Assembly (NCBI GenBank): GCA_050998615.1
Contig: JBPCQA010000042.1
Location: 1 to 52,679 of the forward strand
DNA from: JBPCQA01 sp050998615
GTDB taxonomy: Bacteria; Actinomycetota; Actinomycetes; Propionibacteriales; Nocardioidaceae
Reading direction: 5' to 3'
DNA length: 52,679 nt
Shown in pieces: positions 7,939 through 17,108 of this stretch (the first letter of the stretch is position 1; every line of letters starts with the position of its first letter). The notes beneath the pieces are model-generated. The model was not told the DNA's origin and searched no databases. It saw only the letters and a list, made by a program, of their open reading frames with translations. The translations under genes and the position numbers were made by a program.

Positions 7939-8865
7939 ATGCAGATTCGCGTTTTCACCGAACCGCAGCAAGGCGCCACGTACGACGACATACTTCGGGT
8001 CGCGCAGGCCACCGAAGACCTCGGCTTCGATGCGTTCTTTCGGTCAGACCACTACTTACATATGGGCGGTGACGGGTTGCCCGGGCCGACCGATGCCTGG
8101 GTGACGTTGGCGGCTCTGGCCCGGGAGACCTCGCGGATCCGGCTGGGCACGCTGATGTCGTCGGCGACGTTTCGGCTGCCGGGCCCGTTGGCGATCGCGG
8201 TGGCGCAGGTCGACCAGATGAGCGGCGGACGGGTCGAGCTCGGCATCGGCGCCGGCTGGTTCGAGCAGGAGCACCAGGCGTATGGGATCCCGTTCCCCTC
8301 CGTCGCCGAGCGCTTCGACCGGTTCGAGGAGCAGGTCGCGATCGTCGCTGGACTGTGGGAAACTCCACTCGGCAAGACGTTCAGCTACGACGGGCAGCAC
8401 TACCAGTTACACGACTCGCCGGCCTTGCCCGAAACGGTTCAGAAACCCCGACCACCGATAATCATCGGCGGTGCCGGCAAACGCCGCACTCCGGCATTGG
8501 CTGCGCGTTACGCCGACGAGTTCAACGTCCCGTTCGCCGACGTGGAGCCGACCCGGTTGGCTTTCCAGCGCGTCCGCGCTGCCTGCGGCGAGCGGGGACG
8601 CGCAGCCGACTCACTGGCTTTGTCAGCAGCGCAGGTGTTGTGTCTCGGGAACGACGAGGGGCAGGTACGCCGGCGCGCCGACGCCATCGGTCGAGATGTG
8701 GACGATCTGCGCGCAAAGGGGCTCGCGGGCACCCCCGCCGAGGTGGTGGAGAAGATTGGCGTGTTCGCGGATATCGGCGTCAGCCGGCTGTACGCGCAAG
8801 TGCTCGACCTGTCCGACCTGGACCACCTTTCGGCGCTCGCCGACGTCGCCGCCCAGAGCGGCTAG
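7939..8865 (+). CDS. LLM-class (F420-dependent type) oxidoreductase
   Basis: Bacterial luciferase-like flavin or F420 enzyme of 308 residues. The TIM-barrel start MQIRVFTEPQ, the DAFFRSDHYL segment, TLAALARETSRIRLGTLM and the SGGRVELGIGAGWFEQEH segment around residue 105 are all characteristic. Mycobacterial relatives use F420, which fits an actinobacterium, but FMN cannot be excluded and the substrate is unknown. The ATG at 7939 begins the family-like sequence. It is divergent from vapB and convergent with the Lrp-type regulator. Confidence 0.86.
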   Translation: MQIRVFTEPQQGATYDDILRVAQATEDLGFDAFFRSDHYLHMGGDGLPGPTDAWVTLAALARETSRIRLGTLMSSATFRLPGPLAIAVAQVDQMSGGRVELGIGAGWFEQEHQAYGIPFPSVAERFDRFEEQVAIVAGLWETPLGKTFSYDGQHYQLHDSPALPETVQKPRPPIIIGGAGKRRTPALAARYADEFNVPFADVEPTRLAFQRVRAACGERGRAADSLALSAAQVLCLGNDEGQVRRRADAIGRDVDDLRAKGLAGTPAEVVEKIGVFADIGVSRLYAQVLDLSDLDHLSALADVAAQSG

Positions 8866-8955
8866 CGCGTTGAGCCTCCGGGACGCCGGCGCCAAGATCG
8901 GGCGCTGAGCTTGCCCTGGCCCGCTGTACGTCGTAGCTTTCCGCCGCACCGCGGG

Positions 8956-9396
8956 CTAGAAGCGGGGCGCTCGCTGCTCGTAGGGGGTGGAGAGCACGAT
9001 CGTGGTGCGCGTCGCCACGTTGGCGCTGGTCCTGATCCGGGCCAGCAGCTCTTCGAGATCGCTGGGCTCGGCCACCCGCACCTTGAGGATGTAGGACTCG
9101 TCGCCGGCCACCGAGTAGCACGACTCGATCTCGGGGATGTCGGCGAGCCGGTCCGGCGAGTCGTCTGGTTGTGAGGCGTCGAGCGGCCTGATCGAGATGA
9201 ACGCCGTCAGCGGCAGGCCGACCTCGCGAAAGTCGATGTTGGCGACGTAGCCGCGGATCACGCCCCGCTGCTCCAGCCGCCTGACTCGCTGGTGCACTGC
9301 CGAAGTGGACAGGCCGGTCTCCTTGCCGAGGGCGGTGAACGACATCCGGCCGTTGGCGGCCAACAGCTGGCAAATCCGCCGGTCGAGCTCTTCCAT
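8956..9396 (-). CDS. Lrp/AsnC-family transcriptional regulator
   Basis: Regulator of about 146 residues with an N-terminal winged helix-turn-helix (LDRRICQLLAANGRMSF, STSAVHQRVRRLEQRGVI) and a C-terminal RAM ligand-binding domain (VAGDESYILKVRV). Such proteins sense amino acids. The start (ATG 9396, or GTG 9399) overlaps the TGA of the Xaa-Pro peptidase gene, so the two are translated together. This link suggests control of peptide or amino acid catabolism, an inference from context. Confidence 0.9.
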   Translation of the reverse strand: MEELDRRICQLLAANGRMSFTALGKETGLSTSAVHQRVRRLEQRGVIRGYVANIDFREVGLPLTAFISIRPLDASQPDDSPDRLADIPEIESCYSVAGDESYILKVRVAEPSDLEELLARIRTSANVATRTTIVLSTPYEQRAPRF

Positions 9397-10505
9397 CACC
9401 CCTCCAGCAAGGCGAGCTCGCGACTTGTCGTGTTGAGTCTCTCGACACCCTCCGCGGTGACGACGACGATGTCCTCGATACGCGCCCCATGTCGGCCCGC
9501 AAGGTAGATGCCCGGCTCGATCGAGAACGCCATTCCCGGCTCCAGCCTGAGCGTATTGCCCTCCACTATGTAAGGCTCCTCGTGGGTCTCCAGGCCGATC
9601 CCGTGACCGGTTCGATGCAGAAAGTTCTCACCGAAACCACCCTCGGAGATCACTTGCCGTCCGATCCGGTCCACCGACTCCGCCGTGACTCCAGGCTTGG
9701 CGTAGTCACACTGGGTCAGCTGAGCCCGCAACAGCACGTCGTAGCACTCGACGACTTCCGGCGCCGGCTCAGCACCGACGGCGTACGTGCGGGTGCAGTC
9801 CGAACAGTAGCCGTCCGCAACCGTGCCGCCGATGTCGACGACGACGCTGTCGCCTGCCTCGACAACCCGATCGGACACCGAGTGGTGTGGCGAGGCGCCA
9901 TTGGGGCCCGAACCCACGATGACGAAGTCGACCCGGACATGCCCCTCGGCGATGATCGCGTCGGCTATGGCGGCTGCGGCGCTGCGCTCGGTGCGTCCGA
10001 CCGTCAAGAACTCTCCCATCCGCGCGTGCACCCGGTCGATGGCCGCGCCGGCCAGCCTGAGTGCGGCCACTTCGTCCGGTTCCTTGCGCATGCGCAGGTC
10101 GGACAGCGCCGCACCGGCTGTGGAGAAGAGGGCACCCGGCAGCGCCGCCTGCAGAGCCAACAGCCGCTTCGCCCACAGGTGGTCGTCGACCGCGACTCGT
10201 CCGGCGCCGGTGAGTATGGCGCGCACGACGTGATAGGGGTCTTCGGTTTCCTCGTGTGTGACCAGCTGCATGCCGGCGAGTGCCGCCGCTGACCGCTGCG
10301 CCTCGGCCAGCTCGAGGCGGGGTACGACGAGCGCCGGGTCCGCATCGGCTGGCAGCACCAGCGCGGTCAGGCGTTCAAGCGGGATCGCGTCGTAACCGGT
10401 CAGATACCGCAGGTCGGAGCCGGCACCCACCACCAGCCCGTCCAGACCGGCCGCGTCCATCGCTGCCTGAGTGCGCCGGACTCGCGAAGCCACGTCTGCG
10501 GTCAT
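9396..10505 (-). CDS. Xaa-Pro dipeptidase/aminopeptidase (M24)
   Basis: Cytosolic dinuclear metallopeptidase of 369 residues that removes residues before proline. It has a creatinase-like N-terminal domain and a C-terminal pita-bread domain with ligands in VVVDIGG, YCSDCTRTY, LHRTGHGIGLE, AFSIEPGIY and RIEDIVVVT. It corresponds by position to the mycobacterial pepE locus next to the exonuclease gene. A TAGAGT box six bases before the ATG indicates a leaderless message, and the downstream AsnC-type gene overlaps its stop. Confidence 0.92.
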   Translation of the reverse strand: MTADVASRVRRTQAAMDAAGLDGLVVGAGSDLRYLTGYDAIPLERLTALVLPADADPALVVPRLELAEAQRSAAALAGMQLVTHEETEDPYHVVRAILTGAGRVAVDDHLWAKRLLALQAALPGALFSTAGAALSDLRMRKEPDEVAALRLAGAAIDRVHARMGEFLTVGRTERSAAAAIADAIIAEGHVRVDFVIVGSGPNGASPHHSVSDRVVEAGDSVVVDIGGTVADGYCSDCTRTYAVGAEPAPEVVECYDVLLRAQLTQCDYAKPGVTAESVDRIGRQVISEGGFGENFLHRTGHGIGLETHEEPYIVEGNTLRLEPGMAFSIEPGIYLAGRHGARIEDIVVVTAEGVERLNTTSRELALLEG

Positions 10506-10511
10506 GCAGGA

Positions 10512-10517
10512 ACTCTA
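10512..10517 (-). promoter_or_regulatory. -10 box of the Xaa-Pro peptidase gene (leaderless)
   Basis: TAGAGT ends six bases before the ATG at 10505. The region also serves the divergent exonuclease gene, whose start is only 42 bases away. Confidence 0.5.
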
Positions 10518-10547
10518 ACCAAGGGGGCAGGACCTCTAACGAAGGTG

Positions 10548-11510
10548 ATGGCGTCGTTGGCTCATGGCATCATCGGGGCGGTGAAACCACGTCTGATGCT
10601 GCTGGACACGGCCTCCCTCTATTTCCGGGCGTTTTACGGTGTTCCCGACACGATCCGAGCTCCGGACGGGACACCGGTCAACGCCGTGCGTGGGTTGCTG
10701 GACTTCATCACACACCTTGTCTCCACCTACCGTCCCACCGCGTTGGTGGCCTGTTGGGACGACGACTGGCGGCCCGCCTGGCGGGTTGATTTGATCCCGA
10801 CGTACAAGGCACATCGCGTCGCGACGATCACTGCCGGGGTCGCTGTCGAGCTGACGCCGGACGCGCTCGACGTGCAGATACCGGTCATTCGTGAGGTGCT
10901 CGCCACCTTGGGCATGTGCGTCGTCGGCGCCCCCGACTGTGAGGCCGACGACATCATCGGAACGCTTGTCGCCAGGGCGGGGCAGCCGGTCGACGTGGTG
11001 ACCGGTGATCGCGATCTGTTCCAGCTAGTCACCGACGAGCGCGACGTGCGCGTGCTCTACACGGCTCGCGGGGTCGGCAAGCTGGAGATCGTCACCGACA
11101 CAACGGTGGTCGCCAAGTACGGCGTCTTGCCGGAGCAGTACGCCGAGTTCGCGGTGCTGCGAGGCGACCCTTCGGACGGCCTGCCGGGAGTCAAGGGCGT
11201 GGGTGACAAGACAGCTGCGAGCCTGCTGCGCGAGTACGGCGACCTGGCGAGCGTGATCGGCGCCGCCGAGGATCGCGCCTCCGGGCTGTCCTCGTCCGTT
11301 CGCGCCCGGCTACTCGCCGCCACCGACTACCTGGCGGTGGCACCAAGAGTCGTCGCGGTCTCCACGGATGCGGTGCTTGCCCCGTTCGAGGCGACTCTGC
11401 GCGCACCGGACGACGAGAGTGCGGTCCGAGCGCATGCGCTGGCGAAGCGTTGGGGCCTCGGCGGTTCGATCACCCGGCTGCTCGCGGCGCTCGCCTCGAG
11501 GTATGGCTGA
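10548..11510 (+). CDS. 5'-3' exonuclease (FEN/PolA N-terminal-like, stand-alone)
   Basis: Structure-specific 5' nuclease that can remove flaps and RNA primers. It matches the N-terminal domain of DNA polymerase I but has no polymerase part: 320 residues in all. Visible are LMLLDTASLYFRAFYG (first metal Asp), CEADDIIGTL and VTGDRDLFQLV with clustered acidic residues, and the helix-hairpin-helix LPGVKGVGDKTAASLL near residue 220. The start is uncertain; ATG 10548 is given and GTG 10581 is nearer to the conserved sequence. Same position relative to helY as in Mycobacterium (Rv2090 type). Confidence 0.9.
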   Translation: MASLAHGIIGAVKPRLMLLDTASLYFRAFYGVPDTIRAPDGTPVNAVRGLLDFITHLVSTYRPTALVACWDDDWRPAWRVDLIPTYKAHRVATITAGVAVELTPDALDVQIPVIREVLATLGMCVVGAPDCEADDIIGTLVARAGQPVDVVTGDRDLFQLVTDERDVRVLYTARGVGKLEIVTDTTVVAKYGVLPEQYAEFAVLRGDPSDGLPGVKGVGDKTAASLLREYGDLASVIGAAEDRASGLSSSVRARLLAATDYLAVAPRVVAVSTDAVLAPFEATLRAPDDESAVRAHALAKRWGLGGSITRLLAALASRYG

Positions 11511-11563
11511 ACGCACATCACTCCCGAAGTGCGCCAACCTTCAGCCGTTGCGAAAGGCGACCA

Positions 11564-14314
11564 CTAGGTGTCGACTTCGGAGGAGTAGGCGACCACTCCT
11601 CGGCGCATGCTTCGGACCGCTTCGCGCGCCGTACGCCGAAGTGCAACGTCGCGGGTCGCGTCCGCCACCTGCTCGGTGAGGTCGAGGAGTTGTTTGACCC
11701 AGCGCACGAAATCACCCGGGGCCAAGTCGACGTCGGTCAGCACGTCTTCGAGACTGCCGCCCCCGGCCCAACGGTAGGCGGCCCAGGCAAAGCCAAGGTC
11801 GGGTTCCCGCAGGAAGTGCAGGCCGTGGCTACGTTCGATCCGATCCAGCTCGGCCCAGATGTGCACCGTCTCCCCCAGCACCCGGCGTACCGCTCCACCG
11901 GGCACGCGAGGCGGTCCAGCCTCGTCCGGATTGCGCGACTCGAAGACCAGCGCCGACAGGGCGGCCGCGAGTGCGGGTGGCTCGAGGGCGGCCCAGGTGT
12001 CTTTGCGCAAACACTCCGCGGCAACCAGGTCGAGCTCGTTGTAGACGCGCGACAGAGACGCCCCAGCGTCGGTGACCACGTCGCCGTGCAGATAGTTCAG
12101 TTCTTCGAGAACGTCACACACTCGATCGAACTGGCGCGCAATCGTGTTCGTACGCTGCTCGATGCGCCGTCGCAGTGTGTCCGTCTCGCGCTGGAGCTTG
12201 AGATACCGCTCGGCCCAACGGGCATGATCTTCACGCTCGTCGCACGCGTGGCACGGGTGACGCCGCAGGGCTTCGTGGAGACGGTCTATTTCGGCGTCAC
12301 CTACGGCGGAGCCCGAGGCTGGCCTCGGCTGGGTGGGCCGTCGCAGATCCCGAGCCCGATCTCGAAGAAGCGCCGCCAGATCTCGGCGTTGCTGTGGGTT
12401 CCGGGCGTTGAACTTCTTCGCGATTCGCATCCGCAGCAACGGCTCCACCGGGGTCGGAAAGTCCACCAGGGACAGCCGCTTCGCCTGACGTTCCGCGGTA
12501 ACCACGAGGGGTCTCGGACCCTCCCGGTTCGACGCGACGCCTGGATCGATGACTACCGCCACCCCTGCCCAGCGTCCGGCCGGCACGTCGATCACGTCAC
12601 CGATGTGCAACCGCTCGAGAGAGTCCAGCGCCGCCTCGCGGCGGTCGTTACGTCGGCGCCGAGACTGCGAGGCCTCCCGGTCCGACAATTCCCGACGCAG
12701 CCCGGCGTACTCCATGAAATCGCCCTTGTCGCACCTGATCGCGTCGGCATAGCCGGCCAACGCCTCTTCGGCCTTGCGCACCGGACGCGCCAAACCGACG
12801 ACAGCGCGGTCGGCCTGGAACTGTGCGAACGACGACTCCAGCAGCTCCCGGGCGGCTTCCTTGCCGACCTGCCGGACCAGGTTGACCGCCATGTTGTACG
12901 ACGGCCGGAACGAGGAGCGAAGCGGATAGGTACGGGTGGAGGCCAGACCCGCGACCGCCAACGGGTCGAAACCCGTAGCCCACACGACCACGGCATGTCC
13001 TTCGACGTCGATCCCGCGACGTCCCGCTCGGCCGGTCAGCTGGGTGTACTCGCCGGGCGTGACGTCAGCGTGTGTCTCACCGTTCCACTTCGACAATTTG
13101 TCGATAACGACTGACCGGGCCGGCATGTTGATGCCGAGCGCCAACGTCTCGGTGGCAAAAACGATCTTGATCAGCCCGCGAGCAAACAACTCTTCGACGC
13201 ATTCCTTGAAGACCGGCAACATGCCTGCATGGTGAAATGACATGCCGCGCGCCAATGCTTCCAACCAGTCGGCGTAGCCGAGCACCTCCAGGTCGGAGTC
13301 GGCCAGCACCGAGGTCTTTGCCTCCGCAACGCGTCGGATCTCGCGGCGTTCGGACTCGGTGGTCAACCTCACGTTGGCGGACAGGCATTGTTGCACCGCC
13401 GCGTCGCAGCCAGCCCGGCTGAAGATGAACATGATGGCCGGCAGCAGGCCATCGGCGTCCAGACAATCCACCACGTCGGTCCGGGTGGGGATCAGTGCTC
13501 GGCCACCGAGACGCCGATCCGCGATCCGTCGGCTCCGCTGATCACGGCTCCAGGAGTTGCGCCAGTCGTCACGGGCGAGCCGGCTCAGCTGCGGGTTCAC
13601 CGCCGGCTCGACCTGCTTGCCCCGGCCAGGCTCCGCCCGGCCGCCATCGGAATCGGCACTGTCGAAATCGGCGCTGCCGGAGCGACCGCTGTCGGCGAAC
13701 AGGTCGTAGAGGCGGTCTCGGACCATCACGTGTTGGAAAAGCGGCACCGGACGGTGTTCTTCGACGATGGTGTCGTTCTCACCTCTGACTGTGCCGAGCC
13801 ATTCACCGAACTCTTCGGCATTGGAGACAGTCGCCGACAACGACACCACCGACACCGAGTCGGGCAGCTGGATGATGACCTCTTCCCAAACGGCGCCGCG
13901 AGACCGGTCAGCCAGGTAGTGCACCTCGTCCATCACCGCGAACTGCAGGCCGGCAAGCGTCGACGAGCCGGCATACAGCATGTTGCGCAACACCTCGGTC
14001 GTCATCACCACAATCGGGGCCTCACCGTTGATTGTGTTGTCACCGGTGAGCAGGCCAACCTGGTCGGGTCCGTAGCGTAGCGTCAGGTCCGCGAACTTCT
14101 GGTTGGACAACGCCTTGATCGGGGTTGTGTAGAAGCACTTGCCGCCACGATGCAAAGCCAAGTGGACGGCGAACTCTCCCACCAGCGTCTTGCCAGCACC
14201 CGTCGGGGCCGCGACAAGCACCCCCCTGCCCTGCTCGAGGGACTCACAAGCGCGGCGTTGGAAATCGTCGAGCCTGAACTCGTACAGGGTCTGGAACTGC
14301 GCGAAAACGCTCAT
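11564..14314 (-). CDS. helY: HelY/Ski2-like DEVH-box helicase
   Basis: ATP-dependent superfamily 2 helicase of 916 residues, probably acting on RNA. The Walker A motif APTGAGKT lies at 36-43, then TTPIKALSNQKF, the DEVHYLADRSRG Walker B box, the SLSATVSNAEEF motif III, and the C-terminal RecA domain with INMPARSVVIDKLSKW and QLTGRAGRRGID. The C-terminal third carries the WYK-like and helical regions of Ski2/Mtr4 relatives. Residues around 205-235 form a low-complexity acidic insert. The ATG overlaps the stop of the lipid kinase gene upstream as ATGA. Confidence 0.93.
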   Translation of the reverse strand: MSVFAQFQTLYEFRLDDFQRRACESLEQGRGVLVAAPTGAGKTLVGEFAVHLALHRGGKCFYTTPIKALSNQKFADLTLRYGPDQVGLLTGDNTINGEAPIVVMTTEVLRNMLYAGSSTLAGLQFAVMDEVHYLADRSRGAVWEEVIIQLPDSVSVVSLSATVSNAEEFGEWLGTVRGENDTIVEEHRPVPLFQHVMVRDRLYDLFADSGRSGSADFDSADSDGGRAEPGRGKQVEPAVNPQLSRLARDDWRNSWSRDQRSRRIADRRLGGRALIPTRTDVVDCLDADGLLPAIMFIFSRAGCDAAVQQCLSANVRLTTESERREIRRVAEAKTSVLADSDLEVLGYADWLEALARGMSFHHAGMLPVFKECVEELFARGLIKIVFATETLALGINMPARSVVIDKLSKWNGETHADVTPGEYTQLTGRAGRRGIDVEGHAVVVWATGFDPLAVAGLASTRTYPLRSSFRPSYNMAVNLVRQVGKEAARELLESSFAQFQADRAVVGLARPVRKAEEALAGYADAIRCDKGDFMEYAGLRRELSDREASQSRRRRNDRREAALDSLERLHIGDVIDVPAGRWAGVAVVIDPGVASNREGPRPLVVTAERQAKRLSLVDFPTPVEPLLRMRIAKKFNARNPQQRRDLAALLRDRARDLRRPTQPRPASGSAVGDAEIDRLHEALRRHPCHACDEREDHARWAERYLKLQRETDTLRRRIEQRTNTIARQFDRVCDVLEELNYLHGDVVTDAGASLSRVYNELDLVAAECLRKDTWAALEPPALAAALSALVFESRNPDEAGPPRVPGGAVRRVLGETVHIWAELDRIERSHGLHFLREPDLGFAWAAYRWAGGGSLEDVLTDVDLAPGDFVRWVKQLLDLTEQVADATRDVALRRTAREAVRSMRRGVVAYSSEVDT

Positions 14315-15189
14315 CTGGGCGCGAACACGTTGAGCGCAGCCGGGGCAACGTCGACGGTGATCGGCAGCGGACCCACTGGCTCCCCGTCGGCGTACGCGAT
14401 GGTGTCGGGGGCGCTGATGCTGACCCGCTTCACCCGATGGTGCTGATAGGCCGGGTGTGTCACGTGGGTGCCGGTGAACAACCTGGGATAGACCTTGACG
14501 AGCTCGGCCCGGGTGATCGGTTTGATGATCACCACGTCAAGATAGCCGTCGTCGGGGTGCGCGCCTTCGCACATGCGCAAACCACCGCCGTACGTCGGCC
14601 CGTTCCCGACCGCTACCAACATGGCCTCAAGCTCACGAGTTTCACCGTCAAGCTCCAGCAGGTAGCGCAACGGTCGGAAGGTGCCGAGCTCGGCCACGGT
14701 CGCCAGCGTGTAACGCAACCGACCGGTAGCCCACCGCATCTTGTTGGCTCGCTGGTTGACGGAGCTGTCGAAGCCGGCTGCCAACACGGTGGCATAGAAA
14801 CGGTTGCCAGCCCGGCCGAGGTCGACAGTGCGAGTCGTCCCAGAGTTGATGGCCTCGGCGGCAGCCAGCGGCTCACCGACCGGCAGCCCCAACAATCGAG
14901 CGACGTCATTGCCGACCTCGGTCGCGATCACCCCGAGCGTGGTGGAGGAGTACGCGACCGACTGGAGGGCACAATGCACGATCCCGTCGCCTCCGATGAC
15001 GACGAGCACACCGAACCCATCGACGACTGCCTGTTTGGCGAGGCCTGCCGACTCCGCGGCGCTGGCACCCTCCAGCACCGTTACGTCGTATCCGCAGGAT
15101 CGCAGAAAGGCCGAGACGGCCTGGGTCACGGCCTGGTGCCTGCCCCTCCCGGCCCTCGGGTTGACGAGGACGGCGAGTCGGTCGGTCAC
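14311..15189 (-). CDS. Diacylglycerol kinase-family lipid kinase
   Basis: Soluble DagK/YegS-type kinase of 292 residues that phosphorylates diacylglycerol or a related lipid. It starts with RLAVLVNPRAGRGRH and holds the GGDGIVHCAL nucleotide motif near residue 65 and a YADGEPVGPLPITVDV segment near the C-terminus. The catalytic loop reads GGDGIVH where many relatives have GGDGTVNE. The GTG at 15189 is chosen because a TATTGT -10 box stands seven bases upstream and the longer open frame has no family-like residues before it. Its stop overlaps the helicase start. Confidence 0.87.
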   Translation of the reverse strand: MTDRLAVLVNPRAGRGRHQAVTQAVSAFLRSCGYDVTVLEGASAAESAGLAKQAVVDGFGVLVVIGGDGIVHCALQSVAYSSTTLGVIATEVGNDVARLLGLPVGEPLAAAEAINSGTTRTVDLGRAGNRFYATVLAAGFDSSVNQRANKMRWATGRLRYTLATVAELGTFRPLRYLLELDGETRELEAMLVAVGNGPTYGGGLRMCEGAHPDDGYLDVVIIKPITRAELVKVYPRLFTGTHVTHPAYQHHRVKRVSISAPDTIAYADGEPVGPLPITVDVAPAALNVFAPR

Positions 15190-15196
15190 TTTGGTG

Positions 15197-15202
15197 ACAA
15201 TA
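15197..15202 (-). promoter_or_regulatory. -10 box of the lipid kinase gene (leaderless)
   Basis: TATTGT ends seven bases before the GTG start; no Shine-Dalgarno sequence is present. Confidence 0.45.
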
Positions 15203-15229
15203 CTGCCGCAGCCCTGCGGGGTGCAGCAC

Positions 15230-15613
15230 TCAGAGCGTGATCGACACAGTGAAGTTGCCCACCGGCGCGCCAACCGCCTTGGCCACCCTGCGAATGGCTT
15301 CGCACGCCAAGTCGGTATCGAAGCTGGTGCCAGGGACCGCGCAGCCAATCCGGCCGTCGTCCTCCACGAGCAGCACCTGGCCGAACTGCCAAGCCTGATG
15401 CGCAAGCTGTCGCTCATGTTCGGGGCACAGGACCAGCGGATAGGCGGCATCCACCGCCACCAGGTCGAGCTGTTGCACTGCGGCCGGCCCCCGGCCGACC
15501 ACCCGCAGATTGCCCTGCACGGTTGTGGTGTCGGTCAACGTCGCAGTGGACGCCCAGGTCACCGGTTCTGTTCCGAGCCACTCAGGTAGGTCGAACGCGT
15601 CTACGACGTGCAT
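15230..15613 (-). CDS. Conserved actinobacterial hypothetical protein
   Basis: 127-residue soluble protein, not recognised as any named family. It begins HVVDAFDLPEWLG, contains VVGRGPAAVQQLDLVAVDAAYPLVLCPEHE in its middle, and ends with GAPVGNFTVSITL. No membrane segment or catalytic motif is seen; two Cys occur (LCPEH and GCAVPG). The ATG at 15613 follows AAGGA nine bases upstream. It sits between tatC and the lipid kinase on the same strand, in the stretch where actinobacteria carry the tat-helY gene block. Confidence 0.65.
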   Translation of the reverse strand: MHVVDAFDLPEWLGTEPVTWASTATLTDTTTVQGNLRVVGRGPAAVQQLDLVAVDAAYPLVLCPEHERQLAHQAWQFGQVLLVEDDGRIGCAVPGTSFDTDLACEAIRRVAKAVGAPVGNFTVSITL

Positions 15614-15705
15614 GGTGGCGAGTCCTTGCTTGTGCTGATATGCAGTGTGCCGATGAGCAGACGTCGATGAGCCGGTTGAGCTCACGATCGATCCCTGTCA
15701 GCTGG

Positions 15706-16551
15706 TCAGATTGGCGAGGCTTGATCGTCGTCGTAGTCAGCGTAGTCGGGGCCAGCGCGCTCACGTCGGCGCCGGTCGACAAGCCGGGCGACCAACTCGG
15801 AGATCAAGAACAAAACCACCATGGGGATCGCCAGCAACAGCATCGTGATCGGGTCGGTCGACGGCGTGGCCACCGCCGCGAACACAAACGTGCCGAAGAT
15901 AATCCACGAACGCCACCGCGCGAGCTGACGCGCCTTCACGATGCCGGCCAGGTTGAGCAGCACTACGAACAGCGGGATCTCGAAGGCGATCCCGAAGACA
16001 AGCAAGATGCGCAACACGAAGCTTAGATAACCGTTGAGCTCCACCAGGTTGGTCACCTGTTGTGGGGTGAAACTGAGCAGCACCTGCAGACCCTTGGGCA
16101 ACACGATGTAGCCGAGCACGACGCCAGCAAGAAACAGTGGCCCGGCGACCGCCACGAATGCCAGCGTCCACTTTTTCTCGTTGCGATGCAGCCCGGGCAA
16201 GATGAAGGCCCACATTTCGTAGAGCCATACCGGGCTGGCCAGCACCAGCCCCGCCACCAGCGCTATCTTCGTCTGCAACAAGAAAGCGCTCGACACACCG
16301 GTGACCACCGGCTCGGCCTTGAGGCCTTGCGTCTCGTGGAGCTGCTTGACCACTTTCAGGTAAGGGTCGAGCAGCAGATTGTTCAGCCGGTTCTTGAAGA
16401 GCCAGGCGATCACGAAGCCGACGACGATCGCGGCCATCGAGATGAACAGGCGGTTGCGCAACTCTCGAAGGTGATCCCGGAGGGACATCCGGGCGTCGTA
16501 CTCAGAAGCGGACTCGCCCCCTCCCCTCCGCGGCCGCGCAGAGATTGTCAC
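15706..16551 (-). CDS. tatC: Sec-independent protein translocase subunit TatC
   Basis: Polytopic receptor of the twin-arginine translocase; it binds the signal peptide of folded export substrates. The 281-residue protein shows the N-terminal LRDHLRELRNRLF motif, six hydrophobic segments and the conserved FxxEIPLF-type motif (FGIAFEIPLFVVLL) near residue 195. The start is a GTG at 16551, 17 bases after the tatA stop, so the two are co-transcribed. The C-terminal tail is charged and ends in an acidic run. Confidence 0.95.
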   Translation of the reverse strand: MTISARPRRGGGESASEYDARMSLRDHLRELRNRLFISMAAIVVGFVIAWLFKNRLNNLLLDPYLKVVKQLHETQGLKAEPVVTGVSSAFLLQTKIALVAGLVLASPVWLYEMWAFILPGLHRNEKKWTLAFVAVAGPLFLAGVVLGYIVLPKGLQVLLSFTPQQVTNLVELNGYLSFVLRILLVFGIAFEIPLFVVLLNLAGIVKARQLARWRSWIIFGTFVFAAVATPSTDPITMLLLAIPMVVLFLISELVARLVDRRRRERAGPDYADYDDDQASPI

Positions 16552-16568
16552 TCAAGGCGCCCCGGCAA

Positions 16569-17009
16569 CTAGTGCTGAGCGTCGGTGGGCGAAGGCTGTT
16601 CGGGTACCACGGAGTCGGCCGGGTATCCGGCGTCGACTGGGTTGGAGTCAACCGGCATGGGTGGGGCCACCGGCTGTGCTGGGGCGATGGGTTGGGTCGT
16701 CTCGACCGGCTGAACCGGAACGGCCGCCTGTGCCGGGGCCGCTGATGCGGGCGATGCTTGCGCTGGAGTCACCTCGGCCTGAGTGATCTGCGCCTGTGAT
16801 GACACGGTCGGCTTTGAGCCACTCTTGGTGTCGTCATCATCATCATCCATCAAGCCCTTCGTCTCGGCCTTGAAGATTCGCAGGGCGCGCCCGGTGCCGC
16901 GAGCCATCTCCGGCAGTTTCTTGCCGCCGAAGAGCAGCAGAACTACCAGCACAATGATGATGAGTTCGGGCCAGCCAAGGCCTGCCACGAAAGGTGCCGC
17001 GAGAACCAT
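16569..17009 (-). CDS. tatA: Sec-independent protein translocase subunit TatA
   Basis: Pore-forming Tat subunit of 146 residues: one membrane segment (PELIIIVLVVLLLF), the FGGKKLPEMAR hinge and amphipathic helix, then a run of six Asp and a long Ala/Pro/Gln-rich tail that is unusually long for TatA. The ATG at 17009 has GAGG five bases upstream; an upstream in-frame ATG at 17039 would add 10 residues before the membrane segment and is less likely. A TACCAT -10 candidate lies further upstream. Same order tatA-tatC after pafC as in Mycobacterium. Confidence 0.93.
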   Translation of the reverse strand: MVLAAPFVAGLGWPELIIIVLVVLLLFGGKKLPEMARGTGRALRIFKAETKGLMDDDDDDTKSGSKPTVSSQAQITQAEVTPAQASPASAAPAQAAVPVQPVETTQPIAPAQPVAPPMPVDSNPVDAGYPADSVVPEQPSPTDAQH

Positions 17010-17108
17010 AAGTGCCTCTTCACTGTCGGTTTGGTGCATGCGGGCTCGTTCGTGCTCGCATCTTCATGGTACGCCGAGGCGCGCGATCTCAGCGACGTAC
17101 CGAGAAAA

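Noticed and set aside
8885..8912. Possible terminator GCGCC-AAGATCG-GGCGC after the first LLM gene
   Set aside because: The stem is only five pairs with no T tract; recorded as part of a possible repeat family instead.
11450..13114. Long open frame on the plus strand opposite the HelY helicase
   Set aside because: It lies wholly antisense to a well-conserved protein and its translation has no recognisable motifs; high G+C gives long antisense frames.
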